64,000 nt of DNA, from assembly GCF_003286085.1 (NCBI RefSeq), contig NW_020825345.1:930001-994000 (forward strand), read 5' to 3'. The notes beneath the pieces are model-generated. The model saw nothing but the letters and a program-made list of their open reading frames with translations, made no database searches and was not told the DNA's origin. Positions 31,245-41,800 of this stretch are shown in pieces. Source of the stretch: Drosophila persimilis. Lineage: Eukaryota; Arthropoda; Insecta; Diptera; Drosophilidae. The first letter of the stretch is position 1, and each line of letters begins with the position of its first letter. Both the position numbers and the translations under genes were made by a program.

Positions 31245-34200
31245 AGCATTTAGTTGGCCCCCACACGAATACTTAATACTTAATTGTGGCTACAAAAAGT
31301 ACATGTTTGTGTCCGAATATCCAGTGACAGTTAAGGTAATGTAAAAATTATAGAATGTCTTACCTACGGAATGATTTTTGTTTTAAAGCTGCTTTTCCTT
31401 ATCTATCCAGCCGTTGCGGAATCCGACACTAAAACGAATTTGAAATTGCTGACAAACGGGTTCCTTGACTCGGCAATTAATGCACTACACTGCCGGCGGC
31501 AGAGCACTTAATCGAGCATAGGGAATCGGCCTACAGATAGATACGCTACTGATTCAAATTCCAATTACTCATGAATGAATTTAATGAGATTTACGTTTGT
31601 TTGTTTATATGTTTATTATTTACAAATCGGAACACTTGAAAACCATACACATCTACGCATACGAGTATGCATGCATATGCTCTTGTTTTTGTTATGTTTT
31701 TGGTTGACACGAGAAGTCGAGTCTCCTAGAAAGAATTTTCAGCCAAGAGGGGAATATAAATAAAATCGTCCGTTGTTAACCTTGGCTGGGGCCGAATGAG
31801 GGAAAATGAAATTAATCGAATATTGCAGTGTCCGCTAAGCTGCATCGAAAGCGAAACATCATCAGCGGACCGAACCCGACGGCGACTCGTTCGCGAGTGT
31901 GACGTACCCCCTAAACCATCGGCATGGGAATGGGGAAACGATGGTTGGATGGTTGCTTGGATGGGCACTGTGGTGCTTTGCTGATGTAGTGCTGGTGTCT
32001 GCCATGTATTGTGCTGTGCTTTGGGTTCGGCAGCCATCGATCACGAAGCGCTTCGGCGCTCATTAGTTTTTCATTTTTGCATTATCGTGTTATATCATTG
32101 TTGAGATATAATATTGGTTTGTTACATGATGAGTCTTACAGCTGTACAAATATAATTATACACATTTTTTTCTAACATCTTCCTCTTTTTCATCACGTTT
32201 TTTTGCCTGGTACTCGAGTATCATAGGGGTATATTAGATTTGTGGTTAAAGTGGAGTGCGTGGACAAAACGCATAATCATAGAGGATGACCATATCTAGA
32301 ATTTTAGCCATTTATTGGTGTGAGATTAGAATGAAACCCAAACAGTTCGACCGATTTGTATGAATCATGAAAGGTGAGTACCGGGTATAAAGTAGAGCCG
32401 CGGCCCTTGCCGCTCGTTGATTTATAGCTTGGACCACAGTCACAGGCGGGCAAAGCAGTTTTCAGGGTGTCCCCTGATAAAATAATAATAATCTCGCTTA
32501 GGAGCGACCTTCGGTTGGATTTGTGGACTACATAGTTCTGCGGGCAGCGATAATGCTGCCCTCTATTTATTTATTTATGAGTCTTAGTTATCTTCGAATT
32601 GTATTTGATTTGAGGAAAAAACCGGAAGTAACGATATCGTGACAAAGGCTTTCGTTCCCTTACATCAAACTCATATCAAACAACTTATATATAAACAACC
32701 CTTATAATAGGTTCCAAAAAAGAAATCTGTTTAAAAGAATTATCCGAGAGTACAGTCCTAAAAACATAGATGGCAACTAGAATACAATATACATACATAC
32801 ATACGTACGTATTCTAAGCGAACTGTTTCCCCACTGAAAATTATTTGCCTAAAGAACTTTCACTGTATCCGAAGAAATTCATATGAAATCTCACTTTTAT
32901 GTATGACACTCCGCAGAAGCGTGGAAGCGTTGCTCTATTTCGCACCTTTGACTAATTTAATTGTCACTTTGTGACGACTGTGGACAGAATACTTCTCCGT
33001 TCCGAATGAGAGCATTGTATAGCCACAGCTTCAATCGTTTAGCGAATGCTTGAGAAGTGTCCCATTATAAAAACTATCATCATTCTCGCGTATAATAGCT
33101 TTTAACGACTGCATGCTTGTGCATCTAGAAAATTAATAAGGTGTTGAATTTGAATGAGGTATGCAGTTGAGTTAGCTTTTGAGGGACATACAAAATATAT
33201 ATAATGGATATTCAGAATGGAGAATCGGTGAAGGGCGAATGACGTGCATTGGGTGGACCTCCAAAGTACGCGTACGTACAATGCGATTCTGTGCCTGTGT
33301 ATGGGTCGAGGACAGTTTGGGGCACACACATATACACACTCACAAACACACACTGAGAAAAAAAACAGGCCCTGGGGGGAGACTATGTCAAGTTCCATTG
33401 AGGCGGATCACAGCGTTGCAGCGTCAGCGTAAAAATTGCAATCATTTGGTAGCACACAAAAGATACAGATACAGATACAGATAAAGATACGGATACACAC
33501 ACACACACACTTGGAGAACTTTTCCGTCTTTTCCACGTACATTTTGTCGACACTGATTCAGGGGAGTAGGGATGGGATTCGAGATTCATCCAATTTTCAG
33601 TAACTTGCACTCACTTGGGCTCATCGCTGTATTGATTGCAGCAAATATTTATACTATTGGTAGTGTGAAATGTAGTGAGCTTAGATTGGAGATGCGTGGC
33701 GGGACGGTTGCGCCGCGTTGTCCTGCTCCTTCTGCCTGGCGCATGGATAATACTGCAGTTCGCCGCGTCGCCTGAAAGTATGCAATGTTTATTTGCCAAT
33801 TGCCTCGCAGTTTGACACTCACTGAGACTGCGCAGACCCGAGATGTTCGCTCGTAAATAAATGTGTTTGGCACGTGCTGCAAACGAGACTAGCGTAGGTA
33901 TTTTACGCTTCCCTTCCGTCTCTCTATCATTTACGCATTTCCATTCTCCCTCCTCCACTCTCTCTCTGTCTCTCTCGCTATGTGTCTGTCCGTCTACACG
34001 CACAACACACACTTGTTGGCTGCCTTAATGGGTAGACGGACTGTGGGTGGGAATGCAAGCCATTTTCCGACCAGCGTTTGACCAAAATTATCCCACGCTG
34101 TCGCTTTATTTATATATGCATACGGACAAGGTCGTGCGAAAGTGACAAATGTAAATGCGAAGCGGAAAGGAAAGGAAAGAATAGCGCGAAAGATAACAGC

Positions 34201-35793
34201 GCAAACACACAAAACCAAACGTGGATATGGAAACTTTTGCGTGACGAAGCTTTTGATACCCTCAGAGTTCGATTGTTGCTATATACGCTGTGTGATTTAG
34301 TCATATGTATTTAATTTATGGCTTTAGTGTATGACCCTGCATTTTAAAATGTTTGGTGGAGCTGAGCTATTTCTCACTAAGACTTGTTCCCGTAACGATG
34401 GGTCTAAATGACTGTTCAAATTTATAATACTCCTTGAAAGTTAAAAAAAGCACGGTAAGAGAAAAGCACGGAGCCGAAAGACACAAAAACGGAGCAACAC
34501 AGAAACTCGCGAATTATTATTAATTGACACGTTTAGAAATTAGTTTGAAAAATATTCCGCAATGTAGAAGACTACAATACCATCAAACGCCGATGTAATA
34601 TTTGGATTAAAATTATTCTGTCTTATTCTATCGATCGTCCGTTATGTGAGCTGCTAACTTAGCTCCCAATATTGCGGGGCAGCAGCAATGGAAACTGTAT
34701 TTGACTTTCGATACAGCTACATTATTTATATACTTATGTGAATGTTTTCTTTTTAAAAATCGAATTTATTTTAATTTCTGGTTGCAATTCTTTATATAGA
34801 TTTCTTTATTCAACCAAATCAAATTACATTTGTTCCGTATTAGTTCAATTAGTTTCCTAGCAATCAGTTTTGTTAGTTCCATAGCAGACAGCATGGCTGA
34901 TTTTATAGCAACCAGCTTTAAATTGGCTGTTAAATTGTTAAGCAGATTTTGTGGATTTTGAATAAAAAAAAGTGACGTCATGGTAAGTTACCAATGCAGT
35001 TGATAGTACAACAACAACAAAGGATACCACCAGCCCAGCTGTAATAGTTCCTCGCTGATAGTTTTAGAGCCACACATGTAACTGACTTTTTCAAACGTAG
35101 TTCAGGCAATGACCACTGATCTCTGCGGAGGCGCCGCCTCATTAAAAAACTAGAGCGTAATATTTCTAAATACGTTGGATTACAATTTTCAAATTTATTA
35201 AAAACAAACTATCTATCTTGTCAGGAAAAACCCTCTGCGCCACTGTATATGCAATCTGCGGACATAAATTAAGCTACTGAAAGGCACCAATACAAACAAA
35301 CCCATCGCGTGAGGTCTAGACATTTCTATTGAATACGAACACTTTATAATGAACGTGGGATCTTGCACATATTGTAAACTGTTTTGTTTATACTTGATGA
35401 ATATTCTGAGTCATTGACGATATTTATGGAGGGAGATTAGCGGAAAGAGGAGTCGTAAATATAAGCAAAGCTAGTTTATCAGGACAAGACTCTCCGCTTA
35501 ACTCTATTTTCGTACATTTGACTATATTAGAGTTATTTATCATTAAGTGACCATCTTCAGATCCCATTTTAAGAGGTTCTGATCTCATTCATAAACTCAT
35601 CGGAAGTCATGATTAGTAATCGCAAAAGTACTCACGCGATCACTCAGTCTGGCCGAGAAATTTCTACCTATCTATCACTCCTTATCTGGTGATTTCTTAA
35701 AATTTTGATTATATATGACCCACTAAATCGTTGTCCGATTCTGATATAAATGCTTTCCAAGGGATCCGGAAATGCACAAGTTCTTCCCACAAC
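31245..35793. other. Gene-poor intergenic region
   Basis: No supportable gene. Contents seen: a TACGAGTA octamer at 31660-31667; a transposon-like relic at 32212-32420; an ACAT/ACGT microsatellite at 32790-32812; AGATAC and CA repeats at 33462-33512; CT-rich tracts near 33925-33985. ORFs here are short and without domains. The last 60 bp before 35794 resemble a Jonah promoter. Confidence 0.6.
32212..32420 (+). mobile_element. Relic of a dispersed transposon-like repeat, second copy
   Basis: It starts with CGAGTATCATAGGGGTATATTAG and continues GATTTGTGGTTAAAGTGGA, which matches 8477-8526 with small differences. At 32381-32420 it has ACCGGGTATAAAGTAGAGCC followed by GCGGCCCTTGCCGCTCG, a phrase I associate with ends of short dispersed Drosophila elements. 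No ORF. Family uncertain. Confidence 0.4.
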
Positions 35794-36047
35794 ATGAAAC
35801 TCGCTGCTGTGCCCGCCGCCCCTGTCCCTACGACGGCAGTCCACTCCCCGACTGGCTGCAGTGCGTTGACTTGCAGATCATCCACAACTCCGAGTGCGCC
35901 AGCTACTACGGCACCGGCTCTGTCGGCGACAACATCATCTGCGTCCGTGTGGTCGATGGCAAGGGAACCTGCGGTGGCGACTCCGGCGGCCCCCTGGTCA
36001 CACACCACCTGGACTGGATCCGCGACCACACTGGCATTGCCTATTAA
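35745..36047 (+). pseudogene. Broken Jonah-type trypsin copy with retained promoter
   Basis: A TATAAA at 35745-35750 and an ATG at 35794 (ATGAAACTCGCTGCTGTG) keep the spacing of the intact Jonah gene, where TATAAAA lies about 48 bp before the ATG. After roughly ten codons the sequence jumps, with a frame change, to the part equal to residue 159 onward of the intact protein (YDGSPLPDWLQCVD). So about 150 residues, including the catalytic His and Asp, are missing. The catalytic Ser context GDSGGP remains. A second, in-frame deletion of 90 bp (30 codons) joins GGPLVTH directly to HLDWIRDHTG, removing the substrate-pocket segment. It ends with the normal stop at 36045-36047. It is inverted relative to the intact gene 630 bp away. 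Confidence 0.9.
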
Positions 36048-36678
36048 ATACAAATCAATTGTGAAGCAATTTCTGTAACAAATCGTTGTTTCTTAAGCTC
36101 GATACTTGTAGAGTGCAGGTATAAAACCACAAAAAAGAAGCGTTTCCGACGACATAAACTGTGTACATCTGTACTATGTACTACTAGAAGAGTATGTACG
36201 TTTCTTTACAGGTTTTCTCAGTTTGGGGCTGACCATAAAATATACTTTTCCATTGCTTTATTTAAACATCGCCCTTACTGAGTCGTTGGTTCATTTTCTA
36301 TGGGAAACCAAGCTTTGCACTAATTCCCCCTTGAAGACAAAACCAAAGGACGATCCGTTCGTTTACCTTAAGCACGGATACCCTTTTTAAAAATCCTTGA
36401 CTTGAGTAGTAGCTAGAACGCTGCGTCTACGATCCCATACTGGTTACCATTATAAACAACGATGCAGACAGTGGCTGACGAGACTATCCCGTCCTTTAGG
36501 AGACCTGACAATATATTTTCGTATGTAGATACGAATAAATATTATATAGGCGATCGAATCCATATGTATGGATCGAAGTCAGATCTTTTTATCATTTAGC
36601 TGCCAATTGAACGATCTCCACATAGACAACTGAGTAATGTGCTTTTTCAATTCAATTTATTTCAAACATTTTTAAAAT
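36048..36678. other. Spacer between Jonah copies
   Basis: AT-rich with no gene. On the minus strand AATAAA at 36661..36656 lies 18 bases past the intact Jonah stop and is its likely poly(A) signal. Confidence 0.6.
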
Positions 36679-37461
36679 TTAGTAAGAAATTCCAGTGTGG
36701 TCGCGGATCCAGTCCAGGTGGTAGGTGACGCGCTGGAAGCCAGCCGGATGACCGGCCTGGCAGCCTGCACCGGACACCCAGTTGGTGACACCGACCAGCT
36801 TGCTGCCGTCGTGTGTGACCAGGGGGCCGCCGGAGTCGCCACCGCAGGTTCCCTTGCCATCGACCACACGGACGCAGATGATGTTGTCGCCGACAGTGCC
36901 GGTGCCGTAGTAGCTGGCGCACTCGGAGTTGTGGATGATCTGGAGATCGGCGCACTGCAGCCAGTCGGGGAGTGGGCTGCCGTCGTAGGTGCCGCCCCAG
37001 CCGCAGGCCACGGCCCACCACTCGTTGTAGTCGTTATAGCGATCGTTGTAGCTGGGAAGCTCCACCTTGTTGACCATGTGCCAGAAGTCCACATGGGGGA
37101 TGCGGATCAGAGCGATGTCAGCGTTCGAGTGCGAGATGAAGTTGCCATTTCCGACCCAGTGGGTGTACTGGGCGTTGGTGCGCCAGGTGGCTCCGAAGTA
37201 AACCGTCACGGAGTCAGCATTTCCGATGCAATGCTCGGCGGTGAGGACCCAGTCGTGGGCGATGATGGAGCCACCGCACCACCAGCCGCCGCTAAAGCCC
37301 AGGCCAACGGTGTAGGGGGCCTTGCCCTCCTCGGCCGCGTAGCCGTTGGTGATGCGTCCCTCGATCTTGGAAACCTTGGGCAGATCCTTGGGGTGGACCA
37401 CGCTCTCGTAGGCCGAGGCGGAGGCCACAGCCAGAGCCAGAATAGTTATGAATACCTTCAT
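36679..37461 (-). CDS. Jon66C: Jonah 66C-type secreted chymotrypsin/trypsin-like protease
   Basis: Jonah proteases are S1-family digestive enzymes of the fly midgut. This is a single exon of 260 aa. Residues 1-17 are a signal peptide (MKVFITILALAVASASA); a short propeptide ends at EGR, and the mature enzyme starts ITNGYAAEEG at 37. The catalytic triad is H77 (LTAEHC, with the Glu before His typical of Jonah proteins), D115 (NADIALIR) and S210 (GGDSGGP). Three disulphide pairs fit the family. D. melanogaster has two adjacent copies at 66C (Ci and Cii); here only this one is intact, and I cannot say which it corresponds to. Very strong codon bias (C/G third positions) fits high expression. Confidence 0.95.
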   Translation of the reverse strand: MKVFITILALAVASASAYESVVHPKDLPKVSKIEGRITNGYAAEEGKAPYTVGLGFSGGWWCGGSIIAHDWVLTAEHCIGNADSVTVYFGATWRTNAQYTHWVGNGNFISHSNADIALIRIPHVDFWHMVNKVELPSYNDRYNDYNEWWAVACGWGGTYDGSPLPDWLQCADLQIIHNSECASYYGTGTVGDNIICVRVVDGKGTCGGDSGGPLVTHDGSKLVGVTNWVSGAGCQAGHPAGFQRVTYHLDWIRDHTGISY

Positions 37462-37491
37462 GTTGCAGATACAACTTGTTCTTCGGTGACT

Positions 37492-37531
37492 TCCACGGCC
37501 CCTTTTATACGTCCACGGCCCCTTTTTTACG
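37492..37531 (-). promoter_or_regulatory. Jonah promoter: TATA box inside a 20-bp tandem duplication
   Basis: On the minus strand TATAAAAGG is at 37509..37501, about 48 bp before the ATG, placing the cap site about 16 bases before the ATG. The 20-bp unit holding it (37492-37511) is followed at once by a copy (37512-37531) that differs at one base and turns the box into TAAAAAAGG. Confidence 0.8.
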
Positions 37532-38858
37532 GATCGTAAAAACTGGCTCTGATGTTGGCCAGATTAAGAACTTGGCCAAGATAACTGGCGAAGTGCAGTA
37601 CTAAATCAAAGACTATCTATTACTAGATTATTCCGCAATATCTGGGGCCATCGACGGCGATGGAAGTTTATTCCGGGTGTGGAATATTGTACGTTGTGGA
37701 GTGTGGTCAGGGGCTGTACTCCCTCCCAAACGTGGTAACACGAATTTTGTAGACGCTGCCCAAAAGCAGGCCACATTTTTGTGTGTTTTAGTTTGAGAGC
37801 CAGTGCGAAATCGTCATCGACATTTTGTTGGGGAATTTTCCGCTAGATTTTCTGTGAATACTCTCTCCTCCCCAGGACATCGAAATAAGTAAAGGAGTCA
37901 TTGCATTCCCCGTGAATTAAGTCAATCAATAAATTTTCTAACAGTTTTTTTTTTAAATAGATTTTGTTTCTTTTTATTGTCATTTCTTTTTTGATGCATT
38001 TTTCGCCTGCTTCAATGGATTGGACTGTATTTATTTTATTCTGATGCTTCTTGACTTTGAGAAAATCTGTGTGAGTGCCGCCCGGTGATCGGGTCGTACC
38101 CTAAATACATACAATACATACAGTACATATAATAAGATATAGGGGATATGATCTGATGGTTGGCTGCCCGGGATTGTATGCCCAACGTTTCTGCATAGTC
38201 ATTGTCGTTTATCGTTTATCGTGTACATCGAACAATTGTTTACTTATTTACAAAAAATTAATCGATAAAAATGCATCAATTTAATGGGGGATTTTCGCTT
38301 AGTTCCCTTTTTTCTGTGTCTGTTTCCGTTTCCGTTTCTGGGTTTGCCGGGCCAATAATTTAAATAAATTAGATTAGAAAATTCCATAAAACTAAACTAA
38401 ATGAAGATTGTTGTTTGTGTGTTTTCGTGTGTTCGTGTGTGGGTGATAGAGTAGTGTGGTTCCTTTTGGGCATGAAGGTACAAAAAAAATTAGTTCGATG
38501 ATCGGGATGAGTAGAATAAATAGTCGAAATGGGTGTTTGAGTGTGTGTGTTTGTGTGGGGGCAGGGGGGATATGGGACTTTTAGGGATGCGTCCAGTGGC
38601 TCAATTGACAAACATCACTGGCTCAAAGGGGGGAGCCCTTTGATAGCAAGGTGGCAATTGGGCGTGGCAAGGGCGCAGCTAAAATCATAATAAATAAATA
38701 AATAATTTGTTAAAAAATCAACTTAAATGCTAGGCAAAAAATCGTCTCGAATATGCGGGGGTTGTGCGACAGATAGTGTTGGAAAGCTCGAAGAATAGTG
38801 TGGCAAAACGTTGCAGTCGGTGTTGGATAATTGGTTTCCGATCCCTATCCTATGTCCC
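37532..38858 (-). other. Jonah upstream region and 3' UTR of the EB/LDLa gene
   Basis: From 38858 down, the sequence is the expected 3' UTR of the large minus-strand gene; AATAAA signals on that strand are seen as TTTATT at 38030-38035 and 38035-38040, implying about 0.8 kb of UTR. It holds an AAATAAAT run near 38690-38705 and GT-rich runs. The rest, 37532 to about 38000, is Jonah upstream DNA with no gene. Confidence 0.5.
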
Positions 38859-41800
38859 CTACCACAGTGGCATGGGGCGCTGCCGGGCCAGATATCCGGG
38901 CAGGCTGGCAGCAGTTGGGGCAGGACAACCTGCAAATAAGGGAGAAGATCAGCGCATTAGACACCGTGCTATCCTTGGGCATTTCTCGAGGTTCACTTAC
39001 GACACACGGCACAGGTCTGTTCGTCGGTGCCATCCCCGCATCCATCGCGTCCGGAGCACACAATGGCCGTAGAGCGGCACAGTCCGTTGCTGCAACGATG
39101 CGGACAATAGGCGTCCGCCTCGCGGCGTCCACCACCCAGAAGGCCACCCGCCTCGATCAGACGCATGAACAGGCTGGGCACGGACCGAGAGCCGCACAGA
39201 TGTGGCGGCTCGTCGCTGCCATCCTTGCAGGACACAATGGCGTTGCAGTACTCGTACTCCGGCAGGCACTCGCCGCTCTTGCAGCGGAACGTGTGCTCGG
39301 GACAGGCGTTGCCGCCCTTGAAACTGCCGTCGCATCCCAGCTCATCCTCGCCGTGGGGACACTGCTTGCGTCCGTCGCAGAGGGCGGCGCGGGAGATGCA
39401 GCGACCGCTGCGCTGGCAGCGGAACGACTCCGTGGGACAGGTCTGGTTCAGGCGGGCATTGTGGGTGCACTCCTCGTCGGAGTCATCGTTGCAGTCGGCG
39501 CGTCCGTCGCACACAAAGAACCAGGAGATGCAGACGCCACTGGAGCGGCACTACAGAGGATATCAAATGGTTAGCTTCGCGAGATCTCTTAGGGATTCAG
39601 TGGGGTGGGATGCTTACCTGGAATGTTCCCGGACTGCATCCTGTTCTCTGGGCACTGCATTGGCCTCCGTTCTCGCTGCTACCGGCACAGTCGCAGACTC
39701 CCCGTCCATTGCACACCGTGTGGGGATCCGAGAGCTGGCACTGACGATCGCTGCTGCAGGGCAGGCCCAGGGAGATGGCCTCCAGGCCGAGATCCACGCG
39801 CTTGCGCAGCTCCGATCCAGGTTTGAGCAGGGACGAAGAGAAGGCCGGCACCACTGGCTCGGGTGTGGGCTCATCTGAGGGCATCAGGGGCATCAGGGTG
39901 GTAGCCACGGGGGCAGCGGGCTCCATTAGGGTCACACGGCTAGCCAGGCCCAGCATCGTCTGGGTGGTGATCTCCACGATGTCGGCGGGATTGGGCGTAG
40001 CCTCCTCATGGGCGATGGGATGGGAGGCAGGCTCTTCTTCGATGTGGTTGCTGTCCAGCTCATGGATGCCATCGGTGACGGTGGTGGACTCTACAATCAG
40101 GTTGTCCGACTCGAGCTCGTTGATGCGAATGGGCTGAGAGTGATCGCTGAGGTCGAAGGGTAGCTCCTCGGGAGACAAGGTGTGCTCCTCTTCCTCCTGC
40201 TGCTGCTGCTGCTGCTCCTGTGTCTGGGGTTCCTTAACGGTGGTGGCTTCCTCTGGAATCGATTCGGTCTCCTGCTGTTCCTCTGGATAGAAGGTAATCA
40301 GCTTCTCTTCATCCGCTTGCACCTTGGCATCCGTGGTGGATTCCTGCTGGGGCTCCTCTTCCGCTGCTGCCTGTTCAGGAATGGGTGTGGCCTGATCCTC
40401 CTCCTGCTCTTCATCATTTGCTGCCTCCGCAAAGAGATCTGGAATGGCGGGAACTTGCTCCTCTGTCTGATCTGGGGCCTGGACCTGCTCGACATGCACC
40501 TGATCGTGTGTTTCATCGGCCTCTGCCACGAGATCGGGAATAGCCTCTTCCGCTTGGGCCTCCTCGTTATCCTCGTTGGCCTCTACCATTGGCACGGTCT
40601 GAGCGGGCTGCTGGCCGAAGGGCACTGGAGGAACGGTGCTGTCTCCCTCCAGCATCAGGTCGCTGAGGATGTCGGCAATGCTTTCGCTCTCATGGAACTT
40701 CTCCAGATCTTGTTCCTGGTCCTGCTCCTCGCTCACAATCGCACTGGGCTCCACACTGATCTGAGGGGCCACAGTGGACTCGGCGGTGGCTTCATTATCA
40801 TCGTCGTTGGATGCCACCTGTGCGGGAGTTGTCTCTGGCTCTGTCTCTGTCTCTGTCTCCGTCTCCGCTTGGGTGTAATCCGCCTCTTCAATGACAACTG
40901 GCTTGGGCTCGTCCTCCTGCTTGGGCAGCTCTTGGAGGTGCTCGATGCTGGTGTAGTCCATCTCTGGCTTGATCAGCTCTTCCTCTTCTTCGGGGACAAC
41001 ATGCTGTGGCTCTGACTGTGCCGCTGGCTCGAGCTCGGGCTCTGGAATAGTTTCTTGATCGACATTCGGTTCGGCTCCTTGGATGATGTTATCATTTTCG
41101 TTTTTGATGGTTTCCGTTTCATCTTTCTGGCTTTCCGGCTGCTCCTCTGCACTTTCACTTTGTTCGGTGACAGTTTCGTCTTGCACTTCGGTTTCCAGAT
41201 CCGATGATGGAGTGATCTCTGTCAGAGCTTCGCTGGCTTCCGGCTCAATATCTTCGGGTGTCTTAATTGGCAGCTGTGCTACATCTTGATTCACATCCAC
41301 CTGCGACACCTCATCATTAGCAACGGCCTGTGGCTTTACTTCTGCGTCCTTCTCTGTCACTGATTCGGTTTGCAGCTCTTCTGGGCTCTGCTCTGCCTGT
41401 GCCTCGGGCTCTGCAACTTCTTCCGACACTTCAGGCGTTTTAATTGCATTTGCATTTTCCTCCACGATCTCCTCCTCTGCCTCTGCCTCTGCCTCTGCCG
41501 CTGCCTCCACCTCTGCTTCTTGCTCCACCTGCTGCTGTTCAGGCAGCTCTGTGGCGATCTCCTCTTGGACATTAGAAATTTCTGGTTCACGGGGTGCCGC
41601 CTCTGTGGTCTGCTGCTCCTGCTCTTGCGCTGGCTCTTCCTCTGGCTGGGACTCGGCTGGCGCCAATTCATCATCATTTGTTGGGTATGTCAATTGTTCG
41701 TGCTCTGCTTCGGTGATTGCCACCGTCTCCGCCTCCGTCTCCGTTTCAGTGTCTTCCTCTGGCTGTTGCTTCTCCTCTTCGACTGGTTTCACTTTGATTT

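Noticed and set aside
35731-36078. 115-codon plus-strand ORF over the Jonah remnant
   Set aside because: Out of frame with the protease; it is produced by the frame-shifting deletion of the pseudogene.
36697-37539. 280-codon plus-strand ORF over the Jonah gene
   Set aside because: Antisense shadow of a strongly codon-biased protease; no domain.
40182-41015. 277-codon plus-strand ORF, Leu/Cys-rich, looking like membrane segments
   Set aside because: Antisense of the Glu/Gln-rich core; the Leu runs are the complement of Gln/Glu codons.
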